From NCBI GenBank assembly GCA_029204225.1, contig CM055102.1:18802967-18866966 (forward strand): DNA of 64,000 nucleotides. The letters are read 5' to 3'. Below, piece by piece: positions 1 through 10,870 of this stretch. Positions within the stretch are counted from its first letter, which is position 1; the number at the start of each line of letters is the position of its first letter. The translations under genes and the position numbers were made by a program. Source of the stretch: Diphasiastrum complanatum (lineage: Eukaryota > Streptophyta > Lycopodiopsida > Lycopodiales > Lycopodiaceae). Under the pieces are notes generated by a model. That model was not told the origin of the DNA. It ran no database searches and saw only the letters and a list, made by a program, of their open reading frames with translations.

Positions 1-40
1 TTAAAAAAAAAATTTTATTTTTTTACTGTTAAAAAAAAAA

Positions 41-190
41 ACGGACGAGTCTAACCCGCGTTCGGGGGCGAACACGTCCGGACACGGAATGTCCGCGTCC
101 GGCTCGGACCCTCATGTCCGTTAATTAAAAAAAAAAAACAGATGCGTCCGGGGGTCCGGACGCGTCTGGACGCATGCGTCCGGGATACAG
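41..190. repeat. GC-rich tract of repeated GTCCG/CGGAC motifs
   Basis: The short motif GTCCG or its complement CGGAC occurs about eleven times in roughly 140 bases. The tract lies between poly-A runs and stands out from the AT-rich surroundings. It directly precedes a CACTA-like coding fragment, so it could be subterminal repeat DNA of that transposon. That link is inference, because only this one copy is seen here. Confidence 0.5.
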
Positions 191-475
191 ATGCACGGTA
201 TGTGATCCAACTTAATGCAAGAAAACGATGCGTGTTTGAAAGAAAAGATATTGTTGAATTGGATACACACGACGAACCACCACCCAATTTTGACACGTTT
301 TGGAAGAACCTGAACCACTCATCCAAACTCCAAATGATGTCGAAATGATGGGAGAAGAACGTACAAATGAAAATGATGAGATTCCTACGATCGTACAAGA
401 CCAAATTGGGGAAAAATTGAGGCCCCCACGTTTGGTTGAGATAAAATCAGAAGAGAGAAGGCATTGGATCGCGTG
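190..475 (+). pseudogene. CACTA transposon ORF fragment (C-terminal part)
   Basis: Translating the + strand gives YVIQLNARKRC followed, after a frame change near 300, by LIQTPNDVEMMGEERTNEND and DEIPTIVQDQIG. The same peptide order is found on the minus strand at 41288-41700, where it continues a CACTA-type DUF4216 reading frame. This is therefore a second, broken copy of the tail of that transposase-associated protein. The frame change and the loss of everything upstream mark it as dead. The family assignment rests entirely on the 41-42 kb copy. Confidence 0.6.
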
Positions 476-934
476 AATTTGATATGATTTAAGATCTGCT
501 CATCCGTAAGCTCTGCATCCTCATTATGAGTCAAGACATAAATCACATGAATTAGATCATCTTCAATCGGATCTGGTATTGGATTTGTTGATATCCAAGC
601 TACATTCATCATGTTCAATGGAAAATTGATCTGCGTATCCAAAGTTTGATTTGGTAATAGAATCTCACTCAATTAGGATTGATTATCTCGTGGACACATA
701 TAGCCTACTATACAATCCATTGTTGCTGCAAGAGCTTGGTTCCAATTGACAATATCAATTTGAGAGTCATAGTGAACTCCCAAAGTCTTCACTTGTCGAT
801 CACAGATATGATCTGTTGTTGATGAATCATCATCTCCTTTTGGACTACTGACCTGACAGTTTAAGTGATTGGATCAACTTTGACTGCATGCTCACAATTA
901 TCGAAAGTAATTTTTTCGATGCCCCAGTTATGAA

Positions 935-1310
935 TTACTTGCGCAACTTGTGACCATGGAGGGCCCAATATGCACGATATACATTCGGTGCGTCAGGTAA
1001 GTCCATTACTAAAAAAGTAATGACAAACTGAACTCCGGCAATTTTGACAAGTATATCTTCTACCATCCCTTTAGGATGGATTGTCGTTTGATCAGCTAGC
1101 TTTATGGTGAAAGTGGCAAGCTTCATCTTTGTAAGTCCTCATTTTGAACATAGCTTTGTTGAAATTAGGTTAACTCTAGAACTTCCATCTATCACGGGTG
1201 CTTCTTTTCCAAACTATTTATGTTGTATTGGCAAGGTGATGTTTCATTGCTCACTTTCTCGAGCTATTCCGACATTGAGTACTTCATTCGTTTCTTCAAA
1301 CCTGGCACAA
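935..1310 (-). pseudogene. gypsy retropepsin-like protease relic
   Basis: The minus-strand frame contains IKLADQTTIHPKGMVEDILV followed by a FVITFLVMDLPDAP segment. This matches the usual gypsy protease pattern of a substrate-binding loop, then a 'P.G..EDVLV.V' strand and a terminal hydrophobic strand. Upstream, VIDGSSRVNLIS occupies the place of the catalytic D-S/T-G motif, but the frame there is broken by stops. A functional enzyme is excluded. The family call is from motif order only. Confidence 0.6.
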
Positions 1311-1812
1311 AAAAGTAGCCTCTAATGGACTGGTGGTTCAATCTGAATTAATCTTTTTGCTAATACTTCTTTTGCTTTTGCAACCAACTTAAGAAATTCT
1401 CCCAGTGTAATATCCATCTTGTTTGACAAAATATTCACGATCATTTTCGTTTGCGGTGCTTCGAGTTCTGTCATCTTGAAAGGTTCTATGGATTATGTCC
1501 TTCCAGTTGTGGCATAGGTGAAGAATGAGCATCGGCTACTACCTCTAGGGCCCATTGTCTCGCTGCTTGTTGTTGCGTGGTAGCATAGATAGCGTACTGC
1601 TCTGAAGGACCAATTTCTTGATCATTATTGTGATTCTATTGCTCATTAACATTGTAAGGTTCTAGTTCCAATAAATTACCAAGAGGAGCTTGTTGTCCTA
1701 GTGGAGTTGGCAAAGTTGGTCATTCAAGAAATCCAAGGGAAAAGTTGTGAGCCTTAACTTCAAGTCCCTTTGCATAAGTAGGTTCCCAATATTGAAGCTT
1801 AGCATACCTTTG

Positions 1813-2274
1813 CTAGATAATCCGAGGAGTAAATGAGCAAAAAGCTGATTCTTGTCCCGTAGAATTGCACAGATGACAAATAGCATTCGTCATTCGTTGT
1901 TTCAATGTTGTACATTCATTCATGGTATGATTTCTTGCACAAATTGAACACCAGACATTTTTCCAACTAGGAAGGGTCTTAGAAAACTTTTCTATTGCCT
2001 TGCTACTATGAGGTTGCACCTCTTCCAAAGTCTTCCGCTTCTCGTCGAATTGAGATTGCATCTTATCCAGCTGCATTTGCCGCTTTTGACCAAGTTTCTC
2101 GAACTCGTTGATCATCAATTCCACAGTATCATGCACATTAATATTCGTGGATGCAATAGTGGGGAATGTAGCGGTTTGTCCCGATGTATATGACAACATT
2201 CCAATATTTGGTTCATTATCAGAATCTTCATCCTCCTCTCGTATCGCATCGTCCATAGCATTTGTTGAGAACAT
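1813..2274 (-). pseudogene. gypsy gag-like protein fragment with Cys/His finger
   Basis: This 153-residue open frame has an acidic N-terminus, a charged central helix rich in K, E and Q (about residues 55-100), and a C-terminal cluster CSICARNHTMNEC...CHLC. The cluster is spaced like the degenerate zinc fingers that end gag in several plant gypsy lineages. It sits directly upstream of the protease relic. The capsid fold cannot be judged by eye, so assignment as gag rests on the finger and the neighbour. Confidence 0.5.
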
Positions 2275-2570
2275 ATACTTACTTTTGTAAAGAGAACATT
2301 TTTTGACAAAAATAGGTCAATATGACAAATGGCCTTGTCAAAATGTTCGCCCAACTCACTAATTATCCAGAAATAGTAAGTAGGACTAACACAGACGCTG
2401 GCGAAGGTTTAGGCAAAGGTTCTTCTCAGAGAATCGATATTTTTGCAAAAAGGTGTTAAACTTTCACAAAAGGTTACTAGCAACTAGATGAACAATCACT
2501 TTTGATTGGGCAAGGGAGTGCGAAGAACGTGAATGGAGAAGAGAGCAGAAATATTGTGGAATAGCTCTCT

Positions 2571-3733
2571 TGTTACAATCAGCTGCTAGATGCAAAAACA
2601 GTCTAATAGAAAACTTATGCTAAGTATAATCACAACTTTAAGTGTTCTAGTTGCCCAACAGGATCTTAAATTAGTTCATACTCACAAAAACGAGAATATA
2701 GTCCACCGAAGAGATTAGAAATGGTTTGTGTGTGTGGTATTATTGGAAATCAGATTCAATATAAAGTTTGTTCTGAAATAGATTGAGATAGCAGTGTGAT
2801 AGCGCAAGTTCCTTAGGCATCAAAGACAACCATCGTCTGATCTGAAATTGAGGAGTCGTAGATGTTCGTGTTCTGATCAGAGTGAGTGAAGAAATGTTAT
2901 TAAACAACAATAAAGTGCATTCAATCACAACAAGCATTCATCTACGTTATACACAGATAGAAAAACATGATGTTGCTATATTACACTAAAGCACAATAAA
3001 ATAGCAATTACAACAAAAAATGGTGGCGTAACTGGGAGGCTCAAATAATACGTCTCATGGACGGAGCATCAAGTAAAATGTGCTTTGACGATGTATTTAT
3101 ACATTGCATCTCTATATCTAATTACAATGAATGCTTGTCATCTAACTAAGTATCTCACTGTACTTAGGAAGTAGTTTAGCTACAATGACAGAATGATAGC
3201 TATACGAAGTGTATTCAATTTCGGGATTGCTGACGCGGATGAGGACGTCGCAAATTCTCTCACTTTGCAAATTCGAGGAAGTGGCTGGGAACGTCCTTCG
3301 TTCAAAATAGACGACCTTCTCTTTTTCTCTCTCTTCAAGTTTTTCGCAAAAAAGCTGAAGGTGCCCTAAAATGGTTGAACTTTGAACTGTGCCTAAGTGT
3401 TGCATTTCGGAGAAATGCAAAAAAGGTGAAGTTGTTGCAAACATAGCTCATTTTTGCAGACTGTCACGACACTTAGAGTATTTTTGCAGACTATCGTGAA
3501 AGTAATGTATTTTTGCAAACTTGTTCTAAATGCTAATTTCGTGGAAGTCCTTGAAGATGGCCAAGTCTTCAATGACTTCAAAATATTGAACTTAATATGT
3601 GAACTTGAAATTATGATAGGATTGGTTACCCTTTGCTGGAGATCAACTGGAAGCCTGTTGTAGACATTCTTCAAATAAATTGGTTGTCTGAGTTGTAATT
3701 CCAAGGAGACAATTGTGGGCTTAATTTCCAACA
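2571..3733 (-). repeat. Probable 3' LTR of copia B
   Basis: On the minus strand the interval starts TGTTGGAAATTAAGC immediately after the RNase H tail of copia B and can be ended at a TAACA, giving TG...CA termini. A TATAAATA box (3094-3101 on the minus strand) lies about 640 bases in, at a plausible place for an LTR promoter. The right-hand boundary is good. The left-hand boundary (2571) is a best guess, because no complete partner LTR exists to align. Confidence 0.5.
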
Positions 3734-5260
3734 GTTCCCCTTAAGGTCACAATTGGTGCCTTGGTATCTTCGTCAGATTCAGCATATTGAAGATCTTTTG
3801 ATGCTTGAACCTGGGAAGCGCTTTGGTGAAGATGTCTGCGACCATTTCTGTTGTGGAGTAGTATTAAAGGATCACTTGCCCTGAGAAAACTTTCTCTCGA
3901 ATGAAATGATATTGGATTTCTATGTGCCTGGATTTGCCAGAAAATCTCGGATTCAGTGACAGTGAAATACAACTCAAGTTGTCACACAGAATGGTGGTAG
4001 CATTGAACTGAGTGTGATGTAAGTCATGAAGTAACAACCCGATCCATACAACTTCTTTTGAAGCTTGACATGCTACGATGTACTCTGCCTCGGTTGAAGA
4101 AAGCGCAACTGATTTGTGCTTCCTTGAGTTCCATGAAATTGGTCTCCCTGCCAGATCGAAATAGAATCCGGAGGTAGATTTTCTGGTAGAGACTGTTCCT
4201 CCCCAATCTAAGTCGGAGTAGCCTCGCTGCTTTCCAATGAGAGATCCTACGATTAGACATGAATTGATTTAACATGCTAACAATGTATGCTAAATATGGT
4301 CTAGTACACAACATTGCATACATCAAAGATCCTATTAGTGAATGGTAAGAGTACTTCGCTATGTTGAGTACTTCACTATCAGAATCAGCACAAGTAGGTT
4401 TAGTCAATACTATATTTGGATCCATTGGAGTATCAATTGGTTTGCAATCAGACATATGAAATTTTTCTAAAATGCCTTTTAGGTATGTCTGCTGGCTAAG
4501 ATAGATCTTCCTCTGAAGCCTATTTCTAGTAATGTGAATTCCTAACAAAGAATGGACAGCTCCTAAATCAGTCATGTCAAATTCCTTTAACAGATCACTC
4601 CTAGTAGTGTGTAGAAGAGAAGTGTTGTTAGACAAAATAAATACATCATCTATGTAAAGAGCTTTGTGAATTGAATTGGTGTTTATATGCTTCGAATAAA
4701 CATTACAATCAGCTGAATTATTTTCAAATCCCAATTGAATGAGATAAGAGTTGATTCTATCAAACCATGCTCTTGCAACCTGTTTCAGACTGTAGATTGC
4801 TTTGTGCAGCTTGCACACTTTGTGCTCTAGGTCTTTGACTTTGAATCCTTCTGGTTGGAAGGTATACAAAAAGTGAGTTGTACTCGCTTTCCATAGCTTC
4901 TTGCCACTTCACAACTTCCTTGGAGTTAATTGCTTCGGCTAGGCTCTCTAGTTCTTCTGATGAAGTCCAGAGTGATTGAGGTGTATACCTCTTAGAAACT
5001 GTCCGAGTCCATGAGGATCTATGGACGTTTGGTTGACCAGGATGTGACGATGCTTGTTCTTGAATTTTTCCAAATCTGTTCGAGCTGGCTTGATCTGGTC
5101 TGATGACAGGTATTTTCAACTGCTCAGCTTCTGTAGTTGTAGATGCAGGTTCTATAGAAGAAAGATTATCGTTGGAAGATTACATTCTACGTAAAATAGG
5201 ATGAAATGACATAGCATCGTTTATCGATGGTTGTTTGAAATCATAGTATGTATGTTCTTG
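3734..5260 (-). pseudogene. copia B pol relic (reverse transcriptase and RNase H)
   Basis: Minus-strand frames encode a Ty1/copia reverse transcriptase. Visible motifs are VCKLHKAIYSLKQVARAWFD, the catalytic YIDD (ALYIDDVFILSN) and the SYHSLIGSLMYAMLCTRP segment, all within 4024-4869. A frame-shifted RNase H tail follows at 3734-3990. Upstream, 4880-5119 carries the acidic linker that normally precedes reverse transcriptase (WQEAMESEYNSL). At about 4870 this linker joins directly to mid-polymerase sequence, so roughly the first 150 residues of the reverse transcriptase, including the first catalytic aspartate, have been deleted. Gag, protease and integrase are absent. Confidence 0.85.
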
Positions 5261-5267
5261 AAAATTA

Positions 5268-5335
5268 CATAGAGTATTTTTGCAGACTGTCGCGAAAGTA
5301 ATGTATTTCTGCAGACTTTTTCTAAATGCTAATTT
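5268..5335. repeat. Short direct repeat of an LTR segment (partner at 3472-3538)
   Basis: About 68 bases starting AGAGTATTTTTGCAGACT and ending CTAAATGCTAATTT match 3472-3538 with few changes and in the same orientation. The partner lies within the LTR of copia B, so this copy is best explained as the last scrap of its 5' LTR. Similarity stops abruptly on both sides. Confidence 0.6.
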
Positions 5336-5339
5336 TGTG

Positions 5340-6128
5340 ATGAGAATCCAGAGGAGGGCGTCCTGATCAGTTGTAGAAGATTTGAGAAGGCCGTGGACAG
5401 CCGCGCTTCATCTGTGGTGCAATAAGCACTTTTGGTGGCAGCCATAGCTACAATTCATGCAAGAGAGAGAGTCGGAGGAGGTAGCGGGCCTGCTCGCACG
5501 AGGAACCAAGACAAACGTGTAGTGCTTTGAAGTAGACAGCGTTTGCAAGAGTTTCCATGAGTGCACAGAAGTGCTCAGAACCGTTGGATAAAGAACTATC
5601 ACGATCGACGACGGAGATCGCGCTACCCAGGAGGGATATCCATAGTTGGATAAGAATCGACCATTGGATGGAGTCGGAAGGCTTGTTGAAGAAGGCTAAG
5701 AGGATTTGAAATAAATACAGCCATTCAACTTCAATAAAAATTTTCGCATTGAAACTTGAGTTGGGTCCCTTCACAAGTGAAGAGTGAAGTTTCTTCAAGG
5801 TGAAGAAACAATTCAAAAACAAGGAAAATCCCTATTTTTGGGTCATTTGCCCGTTTTAAACCAAACGAAAGGCTATAACCTCCAAACGAAGGGCACCCGG
5901 ACTATACCTGCAAGTACAGTACAACAAAACAGAGTGATTGCAATAGAGAAAGTGTTCAAAGTGTGCCAAAAGTGATTTTACCATTCCACTGGGCACGTAG
6001 TTGGGAGTTGACGACTGAGTGCATTTTGGAAGGCAACTTCGATTTGGCTTTCAAATTGGTGGAAAAACGACGAGTGGCCTGGTAAGGAAAAAAGTGCAGG
6101 TCATTATTTTCAACTTCTAACATCACAG
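5340..6128. other. Interval between copia B and copia A; one coding-like stretch
   Basis: No LTR matching the copia A 3' LTR is seen here, although a 5' LTR is expected. A + strand frame at about 5960-6080 reads WARSWELTTECI followed by EGNFDLAFKLVEKRRVAW and stops at a TGGTAAGG, which also looks like a 5' splice site. I do not recognise the peptide. It may be leader sequence of copia A or a captured or host exon. Confidence 0.3.
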
Positions 6129-7615
6129 TTGGCCTTGGCATACTGTCCTACGGCAGAAGTTTCAAGCAGTTTTGCGATTGCAGACATGGGAGAGTCCATT
6201 TTGAGTGAAAGTAGCAAATTGGAGGGGATTTTCAACTATGCAGTGCGGAAATGCAAAATAAAAAACATGCTGATGGAGAAAGACGTGTGGGAAGTCATCA
6301 CATGTGATGAGAGAAGGCCGCCAAATGAAGCAGATATCAAAGTGTTCGACAAAAAGATGAGGAAAGCTTTGACCTTCATTAACTTGTCAGTGAAGGATCA
6401 CATCATTACCCACATTTGTGATGCTGTTACACCCAGACAGGCATGAGATGTGCTAAAGGAGCAGTTCAAGATGTCAAATCCATCTAGAATCATGTTTATG
6501 AAGTCAAAGCTGAATAGTGCCCGAATGGGACAAGGAGAGCACATTCAGATACCAGAATCAAGACAATGAGGGATGAACTGCATTCTATTGGTGAGCACAT
6601 TCGTGATGTGGAGCTGGTGCACAATGCATTGTGCGGCATTGCAGAACCCTATCAGATGTTTGTGAGCGGAATAGCATCAAGAGAAAGATTGCCAATCTTT
6701 GACGAGCTCACAAGAATCTTGACGCAGGAAGAGCAACGACGAGAAATGGTGAAAGCTAGACGTCAAAATACTGACAATCAAGCACTTGCGATATGCCAAA
6801 AACAAGGCAAGGGCAAGGGCAAGAAGAAGTCTAAACAACAATTTGCCAAGACTCAGGAGGATGAGGGATCTTCCAGTAAGACCAAGAACAAAGGCAAGTG
6901 CTTCCATTGTGGTAAAAAGGGCCATTGGAAGAGTGAATGTCGTAAATTCCTGGCGGAACAAGGTAAGGGAAAACCAAAGCAAGTAGGTAACCTTGTCGAT
7001 GAGGGTGAGATTGAAGACTCTAGCATCTTCATATCTGCATTGTCATCTAATCAAGATGATCAAGCGTGGTATATTGACTCGGGAGCCACAAGACACATGA
7101 CAGGTAACAAGAATTGGTTCAGTAGCTTGAAAGTGTTGGATAATGGAACGTCCGTTTCACAAGCAAATGGCGATGTGTGCAAGATCAAGGGGATAGGCAC
7201 CATTTCAATCCAACTACTTGATGGCAAAAGCAGGATGATCAGGGAGGTACTTTACATACCAGGTGTGAAGAAAAATCTACTTTCTGTTGGAGTCATTACT
7301 GATCAAAAGTTGAAAGTAGAATTCGCCCATGATCGTTGCTTTGTGAAGGATGTGAACCAAAAATTCAAAGTTATTGTGGATGGATTAAGGGAGCCCAACA
7401 CAAAATTATACAGGTTGAATGCTACAATCAAGGGACAACATGGACTCGTATCGTCCATTCCATCGCAAAGTGAGGTGTGGCATAAGAGGCTTGGTCACTT
7501 GAACTTGGTAAGCCTCAGTTTTATGAGAAAATTGGAGATGGTAACAGGATTGCCTACCTTAGAAGACCACTTGAAATCGATGTGCGAATCATGTGTATAT
7601 GGAAAGCAACATTGA
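6129..7615 (+). pseudogene. copia A gag, zinc knuckle, protease and pre-integrase region
   Basis: Gag begins near 6186 with MGESILSESSKLEG and includes the typical MLMEKDVWEVI. It is interrupted by a stop at 6446 and a frame change before 6566. The 349-residue frame 6566-7615 then holds a CX2CX4HX4C zinc knuckle (CFHCGKKGHWKSEC, about residues 112-125) and the aspartic protease motif DSGATRHMTG (about residues 171-180). It ends in the GAG-pre-integrase segment WHKRLGHLN...CESCVYGKQH, just before a TGA. The zinc and protease residues are all present. Only the interruptions make the polyprotein non-functional. Confidence 0.85.
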
Positions 7616-8503
7616 GAGAAGTTCAATAAAGGGGGTGTTGCAAGGGCAAAGAACATCCTGGATTTAATCCACACAGATTCATGCGGGCCTATGAGGACCA
7701 TGTCCTTAGGTAAAGCCTTCTATTTCATGACCTTTATTGATGATATGTCACGTAAGACGTGGATCTACTTCTTGAAGAAGAAATTGGATGCATTTGACAG
7801 TTTTAAGAGCTTCAAAGCATTGGTCGAAAATCAGACAGGTAAGAAGTTCAAAGTCCTAAGATCAGATAGTGGAGGTGAGTACAAGTCTAATGACTTTAAT
7901 GATCTTTGTGATCAATGTGGGATCAAAAGACAATTTACGCAAGCTCATACTCTTGCTCTTGATGGTATAGCTGAGCGCAAGAATCGTACGATTGTGGAAA
8001 GTGCCAGATCTATGCTAGCTGAGATGAAACTACCAAAAGATTCTTGGTTAGAAGCATGCAGTATGACAGTCTATCTTCAAAATAGAAGTCCTACCATTGC
8101 CATACCAAAGATAACACCTGAGAAAGCATTCACGAAGAAGAAGTCAAAGGTGAACCACTTGTGAATCTTTGGATGTAAGGCCTTTGTACACATTCCTAAG
8201 GAAGAGAGACGTAAACTTGATGTGAAAGCTATCAAATGTATATCCCTAGGATATGATAAATGTGTGAAGGGCTATAGATGTTTTGATCTAGTGGAAAATA
8301 AAATCCATTTAAGTCGTGATGTTATCTTTGATGAATACAAGATGTATGAAGACGAGGATGCTGAGAAGATAGACACATCCAGTGGGAAAGATGGTATAGT
8401 TTGGATACCTCCTGATGATGATCCATTCATTGACCTTCTGAGTGATGAACATGAGGATACATCTCAAGATACTACTACTCAACCTCAAGAGACAGGTTGG
8501 TGA
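7616..8503 (+). pseudogene. copia A integrase
   Basis: The catalytic core of a copia integrase is readable: IHTDSCGPM (first Asp), VLRSDSGGEYKSNDF (second Asp) and GIAERKNRTIVE (Glu). A stop at 8162 (KKSKVNHL then stop) separates the core from the C-terminal region, which continues as FGCKAFVHIPKEER and ends in an acidic linker at 8503. The DDE triad is intact in sequence but the frame is not. Confidence 0.85.
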
Positions 8504-9313
8504 GGTAGAGACAAATCTTTTGGTGCAAGAAAAATTGAAGTTGCAGGTGACAAACACAAGGAGAAGGATGTACTGTGGGATACATTTTCACCAGGAAGCC
8601 GATCACCTGACAGAAAGCTCCCTAAGTGGCTTGAGAGATTATTGGAGAGCCATGACATGGATGACTTTCCAGGATCATCTAGCTAGGGAGAGCTACGAAT
8701 ATCAACAAGAGAGAAGACACAACCTGAAAGGTATGAAGCAAATTATGCTCTCTTATCTAGCATTATTCAAGCAAAGAACCCTCACTTATGGTGAAGTGAA
8801 GGATGATGACATTTGGATTAAGGCCATGGGAGAGGAGATGGAGTCAATTACTAAGCATAGCACATGGGACTTAGTAGAATCACTAGTTGGCAAGAAACCC
8901 ATTGGTTGCAAATGGGTATACAGGACTAAGCACCATGCAGATGGAAGTATAGCTAAGCACAAGGCAAGATTGGTGATCAAAGGGTATGCACAAAGTAAAG
9001 GCATGGACCATGAGGAGACCTTTGCACCAGTATGTAAGTGGAATACTCTATGCCTACTTGTTGCTTTAGCTTCACATTTTGGTTGGCCTTTGCATCAGAA
9101 ATCTGCTTTTCTAAATGGCGAGTTAGAAGAAGAAGTGTTCATGGATCAACCTGAAGGCTCTGTAGTGAAAGAACAGGAGAATAAAGTATGTCGTTTGAAG
9201 AAAGCGCTTTATGGTCTTAAACAGGCACCACGTGCATGGTATAACATGATTGATGCCTACTTTCATTCAAAGGGGATGGTGAGAACACATTCTGATCCAA
9301 ATCTATATGTCTA
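8504..9313 (+). pseudogene. copia A reverse transcriptase, N-terminal half only
   Basis: The frame contains the classic copia start GCKWVYRTKHHADGSIAKHK, then the region of the first catalytic motif, FGWPLHQKSAFLNGELEEEV. Here the usual 'QMDVKSAFLNG' reads 'QKSAFLNG', so the first catalytic Asp-Val has been lost. It ends KALYGLKQAPRAWYNM...DPNLYV. The fingers and part of the palm are present, but the YVDD-containing palm, the thumb and the first half of RNase H are deleted. Both changes argue against any polymerase activity. Confidence 0.85.
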
Positions 9314-9700
9314 ATGCTTTGTTTTTCCTGGTCTAGTAAGAAGCAAAGTACAATTGCTCTTTCCACCACAGAAGTAGAGTTTAAGACAATGTGTAGTGCA
9401 ACACATGAAGCTATATGGTTGAGACAAATCTTGGAAGAAGTTGGCATGAAGCAGAAAAATCCCACGACTTTACATAGCGACCAGAGTGGCATTCAGCTAG
9501 CAAAGAATCCAATGTTCCATGCGAGAACACATTGAGATTCAGTATCACTTTATACGTGAGAGGCTGTTGAGTCGTGAAATTCATGTTGTTCATTGTAGTA
9601 CAAAAGAACAACTAACTGATATTTTCACTAAGCCACTTGCCGGAGAAAAGTTTGATAAGTTTAGATCAAAGCTTTCTGTACTTAAAGTTTGTTGACTTTA
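9314..9700 (+). pseudogene. copia A RNase H tail
   Basis: FSWSSKKQSTIALSTTEVEF, EAIWLRQILEEVG, LHSDQSGIQLAKNPMFHART and, after a stop at 9533, LTDIFTKPLAGEKF form the usual C-terminal RNase H block of copia pol. The junction with the preceding reverse transcriptase fragment is at about 9310-9315. The final frame ends shortly before the purine tract and LTR. Confidence 0.8.
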
Positions 9701-9750
9701 AAGCTATGTATATGACTACATAAAAAGTAGACTCTATTATAAGGGAGAGA

Positions 9751-10039
9751 GTTAGAACTAAAGTAGAATCACTATGCTACTGTTCTGTGGGTCCTATCAG
9801 TTGATAAGGACCAGTTGGCCTCGCCACGAGGCAAGTCGACGGGACATGCGCCCCGCCAACGACAACCTGAGTCATGCATGGGTTGCCTAAGTGAACAACT
9901 ATATGTACAGTGTAATTTCATTTTGAGAAATACAGTTGCTATGTGAGCTTGCTATGGAGAGTGTTTTCTGTCTATGTTAATGTGTAGCGTGATCTGTGTT
10001 CTTGTTCGAAGCAAATTCTAAGTGTTTTAGTGCTCAACA
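9751..10039 (+). repeat. 3' LTR of copia A
   Basis: The segment follows a purine-rich tract (AAGGGAGAGAG) and ends ...GCTCAACA. Its central part, including CAAGTCGACGGGACATGCG and GTCATGCATGGGTTGCC, recurs in reverse complement at 46115-46330 next to another copia A relative, which confirms that it is LTR sequence. The first bases read GTTAGAAC rather than TGTTAGAAC, so the terminal TG may be mutated or the boundary may be off by one or two bases. Confidence 0.7.
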
Positions 10040-10053
10040 ATTTTTTGCTTCAG

Positions 10054-10870
10054 GCAATCAAGGAGAATAACGACACTTTGGCACAATGTCTTTCTAGTGG
10101 ATTCACGCCAGCTACAAAATATCTGCTCTTGTCTTATCATACCAAGTAAGACAGTTTAAATGCTTCTTGTTGTTTATAGCTTTATCATTGGCATTATCAT
10201 TGACTTTATCATCTCCGAATTGCAACTAATGGACTCTCTATTTTATTTTGTAGTGAGCACTAGAATGTAAACCTAATCTTTACTCAGAGATCTGTAGATA
10301 ATGTTATTAAAGTGTTCTGTATAAATATGACCTCGGCTCATAACACATAAGGATATTGATTTGATCTTGTCAAATATATGTAAATATATTCAGAAAGGTG
10401 TTGGTCAGGCAACTGAATGACAAATCGTTAGTCTGGAGGTAAATTCTGTCTTTTTTAACAGTATTTTGAAATCAACATTTTAATGTATTTGTTTCATTTT
10501 AATATATTATGTCTCTCAATTGATATCTTGTGTGTTGTAACTTTTTGCAGTCACCCCACTGTATAATGCAACGCTATTTTTTGAGTGGCATCCTTCACCA
10601 AGATGTTGATATTTCATAGGTAATTTATTCTGTTTATTCTTGGTTTTGGAATCGTGATTAGTTTTTCTATTATGTAAATTTTTCTAACCGTAACTAATTT
10701 GTGAATATTCTGTCTTGCAGTTTAAACTTCCTGAATACACATCAAGCCAGATGTACAGAACTAGGCAAGAAATTATTTTGAGCATACTGGCGAAGGCAAG
10801 GCTTTAGCCACCCATTGTTGATGATGGTGCTAAGGATGATGCTATGATACTAAATAAAGATTAGAAAAAT
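10054..10870 (+). pseudogene. Relic of an apparently spliced gene, unrecognised
   Basis: Several short stretches are bounded by good plant splice signals. 10054-10145 has TTTTTTGCTTCAG before it and GTAAGA after it, and reads AIKENNDTLAQCLSSGFTPA followed by TKYLLLSYHT. 10346-10438 reads DIDLILSNICKYIQKGVGQA, has one in-frame stop and ends at GTAAAT. 10551-10619 lies between TTTTTGCAG and GTAATT. A last piece starts after TGTCTTGCAG at 10721 and reads FKLPEYTSSQMYRTRQEIIL. Internal stops and poor phase continuity suggest decay. I do not recognise the protein. The copia A LTR ends 14 bases before the first acceptor-bounded exon, so copia A probably lies in the preceding intron. Confidence 0.35.

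Larger units (their letters stand above)
476..2290 (-). mobile_element. Ty3/gypsy retrotransposon relic (gag and protease remain)
   Basis: Read on the minus strand, a gag-like zinc-finger protein (1813-2274) is followed by degenerate sequence and then by a retropepsin-like stretch (about 935-1310). This is the expected gag-to-protease order. Stops and frame changes interrupt the interval between them. No reverse transcriptase or integrase was recognised and no LTR pair is visible. The low-coordinate 300 bases (385-672 in the minus frame) are open but not recognised; they may be the linker that follows protease. The element abuts the CACTA fragment on its left. Confidence 0.6.
6129..10039 (+). 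mobile_element. Ty1/copia element A (gag-pol relic plus 3' LTR)
   Basis: The + strand carries, in order, gag, zinc knuckle, protease, integrase, the N-terminal half of reverse transcriptase, the RNase H tail, a purine tract (about 9741-9750) and an LTR. This is the Ty1/copia gene order. Stops occur in gag (near 6446), before integrase (7615) and inside integrase (8162). Near 9313 the reading jumps from DPNLYV to the RNase H segment, so the YxDD catalytic motif is missing. A matching 5' LTR is not visible. A truncated relative lies on the minus strand at 46115-47120. Confidence 0.9.

Noticed and set aside
142-348. A small complete gene starting at 142
   Set aside because: Its C-terminal half is a frame-shifted copy of a CACTA protein tail also seen at 41.3-41.7 kb, and its start lies in a GTCCG repeat tract.
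5448-5822. Minus-strand 124-residue protein
   Set aside because: No family resemblance and no supporting context; likely a chance open frame.
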